From: Ceratopteris richardii
Taxonomy: Eukaryota; Streptophyta; Polypodiopsida; Polypodiales; Pteridaceae
Direction: 5' to 3'
NCBI GenBank assembly: GCA_020310875.1
Contig: CM035444.1
Location: 15,501,317-15,565,316 of the forward strand
Length of the DNA: 64,000 bases
The notes below the pieces were generated by a model. The model worked only from the letters and a program-made list of their open reading frames with translations, did no database searches and had not been told where the DNA came from. Each line of letters starts with the position of its first letter. Positions within the stretch are counted from its first letter, which is position 1. A program made the translations under genes and the position numbers. Of this stretch, positions 57,313 through 64,000 are shown one piece after another.

Positions 57313-57933
57313 CGTTAGCACTCAAGGTTAGGAACGAGGAGCAAGAACATGTCAAAGAAGTGGAGACACAAGAAGAAGGAGCAAATAGGGAGCTCCAAGA
57401 AGTACATGTCAATTTTTCAAAAGGAATCCCTATAAAAATAGTGATTTTCATCACTAAAAGCCATTGTAAATACCATTTCATATTTTTATAACTCCACCCA
57501 CTTTGTTCAAGCGAAGAAGTCCTTGAGATTGAGGAGTATTAGAAGTATCATCCTACCAATTTTCATAATTTTTAGACTCCATTTGAGCACTCAAATAAGC
57601 CCTCGAACCTAATTTTTAACTAGGCCCGACACTAGGTCTGAATAGGACCAAAACTAGTCAAAAAACTATAAAAAGAGCTAGAGAGCTCATTTTTGGGGGT
57701 TAGCTTGTTAGAGAGTTGGAGATTGAAGCTTTGTAAGAGAGTTCTTTGTAATAGAAGCTTTCGATTGTTCCTCTCTTTGATCTTGCCATGTGTGCATGTG
57801 TGTATATGTGTGTGCATGCTAGTGTGCTTCTCACTCACACATTTGTGCCTTCAGATGCTCACGGTCTTCATACGAGTCCTCATGTCTCCACGGATTGACA
57901 AGTAAAGGAGGTGGCACTTAAACTTGAGATACA
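57313..57933 (+). repeat. Gypsy G 5' LTR
   Basis: 621 bp, starting CGTTAGCACTCAAGG (TG changed to CG) and ending GATACA. It matches 46562-47158 and the reverse strand at 30067-30690. Confidence 0.88.
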
Positions 57934-57941
57934 CCAAATTT

Positions 57942-57959
57942 TGGCACTGTTACTAGGGA
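57942..57959 (+). promoter_or_regulatory. Gypsy G primer binding site (tRNA-Asp-like)
   Basis: TGGCACTGTTACTAGGGA, close to TGGCGCCGTTGCCGGGGA, the complement of the plant tRNA-Asp 3' end used by Athila/Tat-type gypsy elements. The changes are mostly at former CpG sites. Confidence 0.7.
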
Positions 57960-58029
57960 GAGAGCTTCGAGGACAGGCGTGATGGTAAGATCATAGATTT
58001 ATGACATTGGAAGGTAAAAAATAGTCATT

Positions 58030-58720
58030 TTCTATTATTTTTCTTCTCCATCTTCATCATCATCACCATCTCCATCTTCATCTTCACAAAAATTTTTCAT
58101 TACGATTCTCTAAGCTTCTTAAAAAACATGATTCTCGGGTCATTCTCATAATTCTGATTTTCAGGCAATTTTCAAAAACATAATTTTCAATCAAAATCGT
58201 GATTTTCACGTTCAAAACACGATTCTAACAAAAACACAATTTTAAGTCAAAATTGCAATTTCCAGATCAAAAAGAAAATTTTGACAAAACACGATTTTCA
58301 GTCAAAATCGTGATTTTTAGGTCATTCTCAAGATCGCGATTTTCACAAAGCACAATTCTGAGGAAAAATACGATCTTGAGGTTATTCTCAAAATTATGAT
58401 TTTTAGGGTATCTCAAAAACATGATTCTCTGTCAGGATCGCATTTTTCATGATTCTTTGTCAGTATCGTGTTTTTCATGATTCTCTGTCAGGATCACGTT
58501 TTTCATGATTCTCTGTCAAGATTGTGTTTTTCATGATTCTTTGTGAGGATCACGTTTTTCATGATTCTCTGTCAGGATCGCATTTTTCACAATTCTCTAT
58601 TAGGATCGTGTTTTTCATGATTCTCTATCATGATCATGTTTTTTGGGGTTGTTCAGGATCGCGATTCTTAGTGAAAATCGTGGTTTTCTCATAGCATCCT
58701 ATTTCTCAGTTTTGACCCCC
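58030..58720 (+). repeat. Gypsy G leader tandem repeats
   Basis: Degenerate units of 'aaaatcgtgattttcag' (58130-58400). Then about eight units of 29 bp of the type CATGATTCTCTGTCAGGATC plus a CGTTTTT tail, from about 58418 to 58650. Each unit contains GGATCRCG. No ORF. Confidence 0.88.
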
Positions 58721-58955
58721 AAGAGCTTGATTTGACATAACTTTTTCATCAAAAGTAAATTTTTTGAGCTCTATAGCTCGTTGGAAAATTTGTTTTGAAT
58801 TCCACAGAGTCTCAACTATTTTTCTAAAGAATAATGCATTGATTTTTAGATATGGTAATTTGAAGTTGACCCTCAAGTGGGATTAGGAAGCCAAGGGGGC
58901 TCCAAAGGATTTTGAGCGGTATAAAGGGGAAATTTTGGACTCTTAACCAAGGCAT

Positions 58956-60671
58956 ATGAACCTCAGATCTTGTAGACACATAGGCAAGGATAGACAAAGC
59001 ATTAGATCTTTTGAGGCTAGTGTTAACCATACAGCTAAGTCGTGGGCACACCAACTTAGTGGTTATCCTTACATGCTAAGTTCGGATACAAGTGATTCAG
59101 AAATGTCTTTTACCATGGAAAGACCAGCAAGTAGCTCATGCACTACCTATTTAGAGACACCAAAAGGTCCCTATAAGATAGAGTTGGAGTATATCAGGAC
59201 CAATCAATTAGGTGCACACATCTATGAGGATGGTCTGAGGCGATCAATTGTCCAACTCAAAAATCTTGATCAACCCTTTCGACTTGAACACCCACTGATT
59301 AAATTCGAAGAGGGCTCATATATTGATAACGAAGGAACCATGTATGTGGTTACCAGCTTACGAGACACGGCATATGAGTTTGGAAATATCATTCCTGAGA
59401 CTGAGATAGGAGACCTAGAGCAAGGGGAACTAGGATGAGAACCCAAGACTCCTAGAGGTAAGTCAGCCTTGAACAAGGTGATCAATCCAGAATGGATCCC
59501 CCAAGACAACAAAAGCATAGAACTATTCTTGAATAGAGAAACAAAGGAAGCCTTTTGGAGATTCAAGCGAGATCAACCTAGTAGAATGGGTGAAGTCACC
59601 ATCTATGAGTTCAAAGATCCTGAGACACCAGGCAAAGTTGTACATCTCGATAATACATCGGAGAGAATGTTCTTCGTATTAGAGCATGAGAGGCATGCAT
59701 ACACTTGGCAAGGTGAATTAATCTTTCCTCCACCACGATCTAATATTTCCCATGGACACCAAGGTGTAGGATCATCACACGCTCATGAAGCACAACGAGA
59801 ACGAACAAGAGAGAGACCTGAAGTAAGCTTTGCAAACACTATGTGTAGAGACTCATGGGGATTTGAAAATGAACGACCTCAAAGAGAGAGACATAGAGCA
59901 CAAAGGCATCAAAGAGATGAACATGATTTTCCATTGCCTAGACCCCGCAAGCAATGAAGACCCTCACAAGTGGTCAAGGCAATGAAGAACTATTTTGACA
60001 AGATAGGAGATCCTTATGATCATGTGACCGAGTTCAAACAAGTGTTAAGAGCTAAACAAGTTGAGGACTTGTTCACACAATTCGGGGCATTTTGGCTTGA
60101 CTCTCAAGGGTACTACCTTAGCTTGGTTTCAACCCCTAAACAATCACAATTACCAAAACATAGGTCAATTGCTAGAAGAATTCATTGTAGAATTTTCCAA
60201 GAGTGGTACCAACATAGCACATCATCCTTGATCCATAGCTTCAAGGAGACACCCCAAGAAATAGTGTGACTTGCAGGAAGATGGTTTAGACAGTAATTAG
60301 AAAGATGCCCTATTCCAGAGTAACCCACACCAGCCAAACAAGTGGCTTTGTTTTTAGATGGTTTGCTAAGCACAAAGTTAAGATCATATGTGTACTTAAA
60401 AGATCCTAGATCCATAGAAGAGTGTGTACGGATGTGCATAGACCTAGAAGACAATTTGGGTGAGGAGTTAGAATTGTCCAAACTCGACAAGGATTCAGAT
60501 AGTCCTACTAGTCATACTTCCAGAACCTCCACTCAGATAGATGAGATAGCTGAGCAAGTTGCCAAGAAGCTAGGAGTTCAAAATAGACAAACACCAAGAG
60601 TCGCCTCATTGAAGGGATGTTACAACTGTGAAGAAGACCACATGGCTAATGTATGCCCATTGCAAAACTAG
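58956..60671 (+). pseudogene. Gypsy G gag
   Basis: One frame from ATG 58956 with nonsense codons at 59436-59438 and 59955-59957 and a frameshifted patch near 60090-60240. An N-terminal domain of about 200 residues has 'IELEYIRTNQLGAHIYEDGL', 'VTSLRDTAYEFG' and 'NPEWIPQDNKSIELFLNR'. It is shared with 48300-49300 and I cannot name it. Then come the Arg-rich linker, the capsid core ('AMKNYFDKIGDPYDHV') and a zinc knuckle at 60624-60662 reading CYNCEEDHMANVC. That knuckle has CX2CX3HX4C spacing, one residue shorter than usual. Confidence 0.88.
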
Positions 60672-61093
60672 AACATGAGAGAAATGAATGCTCCATATTG
60701 CACTATTGAGAGAAAATACACAAACCGCACTGCCCAAGATTGTCCCTACAACAGGCATGATGTGAGACAAAATTATCAGCAACCTTACCAACAGGGTAGG
60801 TACCAGAATCAATACCAACAGCCATATTATAGGCCATATCAGCAATATTAGGCACTATATAGGCCACAATAGGTCCTATGAAACCAACCATTATCTCTTG
60901 CTAATGTAATTCCAGTTAAGTATGCAATGGCAGAGGAGAACCCTAATAGAGGAATGGTGCCAGTGACCCCTTTGGTCTCAGAAAATGATCCTCCTGCTCA
61001 GAGTTATACTCCTATGAAGATAGTCCACAAGCTTATTACACAGAGTCACCTGAGCATAGTGAGACTTATCCTCATCACTATGAGGCACCACCT

Positions 61094-61744
61094 ATGGAAC
61101 AAAATTGGGAGCCAAAATACTCCAATGTCATGTATACGAATCCAAACCCCAGACCCCCATTGAGACAAGTAAGACCACAAGCCCCTAGAGGACCATGTTT
61201 TAGATGTCAGTGTGACCATTTCATTCATGAATGTCCCCACTCACCAACTCTAGGAGAAGGAGAAAACATCACAATACAAGGTTTTTGTCTTGAGTGTGGC
61301 AAAGAACATCTTCTGAGAGACTGTCCAAGAAACCCCTCTAGTGCACCCAAGGTTACACCCATTAAAGTCGTAGGCTTAGTGGTGGATTCAAGTTCAAGTA
61401 GCAGTAATGTGGCCCCTATACAGGTAGTTACCAGGGCACAAGCCTTAAAACAAGATAAGCCACCTCAACAATCAAAGTCAAGTGAATCAGGAGAGCCTAA
61501 TAAGAGGAAACCAAGAATATGGAAGGATATCAGGGAGAAGGCCAATCGCAAGTGGAATAAAAAGTTTTTGAAACTAGAAGAAAGCATGAAAGATGCAAAA
61601 AGCAAAATAGAAGATATCACCTCTCAAAACCGCTCGCATGTCGAAACTCCATCCACTGCACTTCATCCCACCCCACCATCCATTGTAAATAAACCACAAC
61701 TAGGGTCTGTTCTCTCAGATCCAAGCCCAAAGGCTTGGACATGA
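61094..61744 (+). pseudogene. Gypsy G second nucleocapsid segment
   Basis: Encodes two more knuckles, CFRCQCDHFIHEC (about 61195-61233) and CLECGKEHLLRDC (about 61288-61326). Both again have CX2CX3HX4C spacing. A Lys/Ser/Pro-rich linker follows with 'RKPRIWKDIREKANRKWNKK'. It is frameshifted relative to the gag at 58956. Element F has the same segment at 50500-51090. Confidence 0.85.
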
Positions 61745-62031
61745 TGTTCAAGGCCTACAAGCTCGACTTCAAGAAGGGCAAACAACTGCAAACCTAGACA
61801 AGAGTTACCCTAGAACAAATTTAGAGATTGAACAAAAAAAATGTGCATGAAAATGGTAGAACTAGCTCAGGCTATATTGAGACCAATCAATTGTTCAATG
61901 AGAAAAATGATATCAAACCAAGTTTGCATTTCCAAGGTTTATTAGAAAGATTAGAGTAGTTAGTAAACAAGCCCCAGGTTTCTTTAGCTCCACAGGCTCA
62001 ACCAGTTGTTGAAAGAGAAAGCTCACCACTG

Positions 62032-62859
62032 ATGAGAGTTTATGTTCTTGATTCTACAGATGGTGGAGCACCTCTTTCAATTCAACAATACTCTCAAGAG
62101 TTCTTGCGGGAAATACAAGAAGAGAAATGGGCCAAGGAGAAGGATAATCCTCCTCCTATTCTTGAAATTGATGACCTTCATGATCAATTTCCCCAAGATC
62201 CCATCTATTTATGGAGGTCTAGGAGAGCAACAAGAAGATGAAAGATTAGATTTTGAATCTAATTCTTTACAAGAGTTGCGACAGTTCAGAGGCCCATGGG
62301 TAGCTGAATCTCTTCAGATCAAAGCTCCCACAATATTGGTAAGAAATGAAGACTCAGTGGTTCCAAGAAACACTGACATCGTGAAGAACACTAAGGTTGA
62401 GTGTCATCTCACTTTAGAAGAGCTGCTCAAAGTAAAACCTGAGCTATGGAAACATGTGGCAGATCAGGTTCCAGAACTTGATTCCAATATGCAAAAAGCA
62501 GGCTCTAAAAAGAAAGTTCCAAAAATACCTCTTGACAAAATAGGAGACATGAGTGAAGGTGAAGAAGGTAACACTTATCTTCCAACCACCTACCAAGGTT
62601 ACACAACCAAAGCGATCATAGATTCAGGTGCAGGTATTGCAATTGCAACCAACTCCTTGTGGAAGCAATGGGAAAAACCGTATTGAGACCAACTAGAATG
62701 AAGCTTCAAATGGCTTATGGCCATATTGAAAGACCTCTAGGATTGCTTGAAGGGATAACTCTAACCACTTGTGGTGTAGAGTTTAAGCACACCTTTGCTA
62801 TATGTGACTTTGGTAAAAATAATTTCTATGAGATGATCCTAGGAAGTTCCTTCTTATGA
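62032..62859 (+). pseudogene. Gypsy G protease region
   Basis: Starts in the frame of 62032 ('VYVLDSTDGGAPLSIQQYSQ'). It shifts near 62200, where two bases are missing relative to 51527, and continues in 62042-62686. The aspartic protease motif 'TTKAIIDSGAGIAIATNSLW' is at about 62605-62662. The second half of the fold ('MAYGHIERPLGLLEGITL', 'YEMILGSSFL') is in a further frame, 62659-62859. Confidence 0.82.
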
Positions 62860-63232
62860 CAACTACAAACAGTACAAGATTGGGGAACCAACCCCTTATA
62901 CTTGCAGCACTTAGGGGTCACAACAAAAGTAAATCTAAAAGATTATACCTTTAGAGATGTGCCACCCCTATAGTGGAATCCTATCCACAAGGTGCAAGAG
63001 GGTTCAATCTCTATGCATTCTGAAGGTTCTTTTGATCCATCCTGGATGCATGAAGATGTTCACTTGTGGATGTGCAAGGTCGCAGAGGAAGAGGAAAAGC
63101 ACTTAAAAGCAAGAGAATAAGGAACTTCCCAAGGAGAGAGATCGGTTAGAGACCCAGCCTACACACCAATGATCTTTCCAGATGAGGAATTTGAGCCTCG
63201 TGGTTGGTCAAAAATCTTAGCCACCATGGACA

Positions 63233-63601
63233 TTGCTGTCAATGAAGAACAAATGGACACCTCATTGTGATGAGGAGGGTTATGATATTTCAGTGTTCAT
63301 GCGTCAACCTCTGCTAGAAGAATGTGACCCTAGTGATGTCATAGAAGAGGAAGAGAATGACAATGATCTAGAGTCCATTGTGATGGATAGTTGCTTTAAC
63401 ATAGAGAAGCACTATCTAGAAGATGTTGGAGTATTTAACCAAAAAGAAGAAGAACCTCTCACAAGCATCAAAACTCTAAATTCAAAGGATGGCAGTGAAG
63501 GTAGTCAAAAGAAAAAGAAAAGAAAAGTAGTGAAACAAGAAGAAGAAGAATCATTGTTCGAAGTACCTGAGAATTTCAAGAAATATGAAGTTGAGGATTG
63601 A
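63233..63601 (+). pseudogene. Gypsy G acidic spacer
   Basis: 122 codons, strongly acidic ('EEEENDND', then 'KKKKRKVVKQEEEE'), between protease and RT. The same segment is at 52040-52183 in element F and in reverse near 36120-36250. It is probably a polyprotein linker. Confidence 0.75.
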
Positions 63602-63616
63602 AACATTTTGGTATGA

Positions 63617-64000
63617 ATGCCTAAGAGAGAGGCCACCATAGGAGAAGCATATGGTAATAAAGAAAAGACCAAAAGAATTGTAGTAGCCATTGAAGGGAAC
63701 AAAGAGCGATGTACGTACATAGGAGAAGACCTAAGTGTAGAAGAAGAAGTAGAGCTTGTAGATTTATTAAGGGAATATAGGGACCTGTTTGCATGGAGCT
63801 ATAGAGACCTGAAGGGGGTAGATCCAAAGATTTTCTCTCATACAATTCCCATGATGGCTGATGCAAAACCCACCAAACAAAAGCCCTACATAGTGAATGG
63901 GTGTCCCCCATTGTAGTGGTGCCCAAGAAGAATGGAAAGTTGCGAGTGTGTATTAACCTTAAAAAAGTTAATGCTGCTATGATCAAAGATAGCTATCCCC
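63617..64000 (+). pseudogene. Gypsy G reverse transcriptase, N-terminal start
   Basis: Contains 'LREYRDLFAWSYRDLKGVDP' and 'HTIPMMADAKPTKQKPY', the usual gypsy RT lead-in. A stop follows near 63914, then 'IVVVPKKNGKLRVCINLKKVN' up to the window edge. It is a close match to 35910-35740 on the minus strand, but the segment between 'KPY' and 'IVVV' is shortened here. Confidence 0.88.

Larger units (their letters stand above)
57313..64000 (+). mobile_element. Gypsy G: Ty3/gypsy element running off the window
   Basis: LTR, tRNA-Asp-like primer site, repeat-rich leader, gag (58956-60671), linker with two knuckles (61094-61744), protease (62032-62859), acidic spacer (63233-63601), RT start (63617-64000). 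The 3' end lies outside the window. The RT wording links it to the minus-strand element at 30067-36290, and the LTRs of the two belong to one family. Confidence 0.88.

Overview
This window is plant nuclear DNA made almost entirely of transposable elements. The evidence is: plant-type Ty1/copia elements with the methionine-initiator primer site TGGTATCAGAGC, Ty3/gypsy elements with a primer site resembling the 3' end of plant tRNA-Asp, a plant L1-type LINE with a DUF4283-like ORF1, and PIF/Harbinger and CACTA-like remnants. I found no credible host gene. The species cannot be named from the sequence. The density of old, nested, broken elements suggests a large, repeat-rich seed-plant genome.

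Layout: 1-542 is a gypsy LTR fragment cut by a LINE 3' end (543-800). 1381-2430 is a CACA-rich repeat. Copia A (minus, 2826-8593) keeps both 236-bp LTRs; a sequence carrying a tRNA-like A box and a 5S rRNA internal promoter lies next to its 5' LTR. 8600-8859 is a plus-strand copia LTR end with primer site. Copia B (minus, 9311-14447) is complete from LTR to LTR and splits a tRNA-derived SINE-like sequence. 14448-16025 is a gypsy gag/protease fragment, then a copia LTR and gag start (copia D), a TGTATG repeat tract, and a CACTA-like terminal repeat region next to a minus-strand gypsy fragment (18808-19739). Copia E (minus, 19760-24160) and a gypsy gag fragment (24180-25060) follow, then a second CACA/TGTG repeat in inverted orientation (25100-26300).

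27013-29400 holds two pieces of a copia B relative joined head to head. 30067-36290 is a minus-strand gypsy (3' LTR, integrase, RNase H, RT), 5'-truncated, with an unexpected retropepsin-like segment on the LTR side of integrase. 37255-38008 is a PIF/Harbinger-associated fragment. A nearly intact L1-type LINE (minus, 38024-44860) sits inside this AT-rich sequence, flanked by a perfect 15-bp target duplication. It has ORF1, ORF2 with only two nonsense codons, and a CpG-rich 5' leader made of tandem repeats.

46562-52183 is a gypsy LTR, leader, gag and remnant protease region. At about 52184 it switches to the pol of a different gypsy family, which carries an extra membrane-segment ORF after integrase (54298-54927). 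55540-56740 is a PIF/Harbinger transposase remnant. 57313-64000 is a related gypsy element (LTR, tRNA-Asp primer site, repeat-rich leader, gag with 13-residue zinc knuckles, protease, start of RT) that runs off the window. Every coding region is interrupted, so the genes do not form a working pathway. The LINE is the youngest-looking and least damaged unit.
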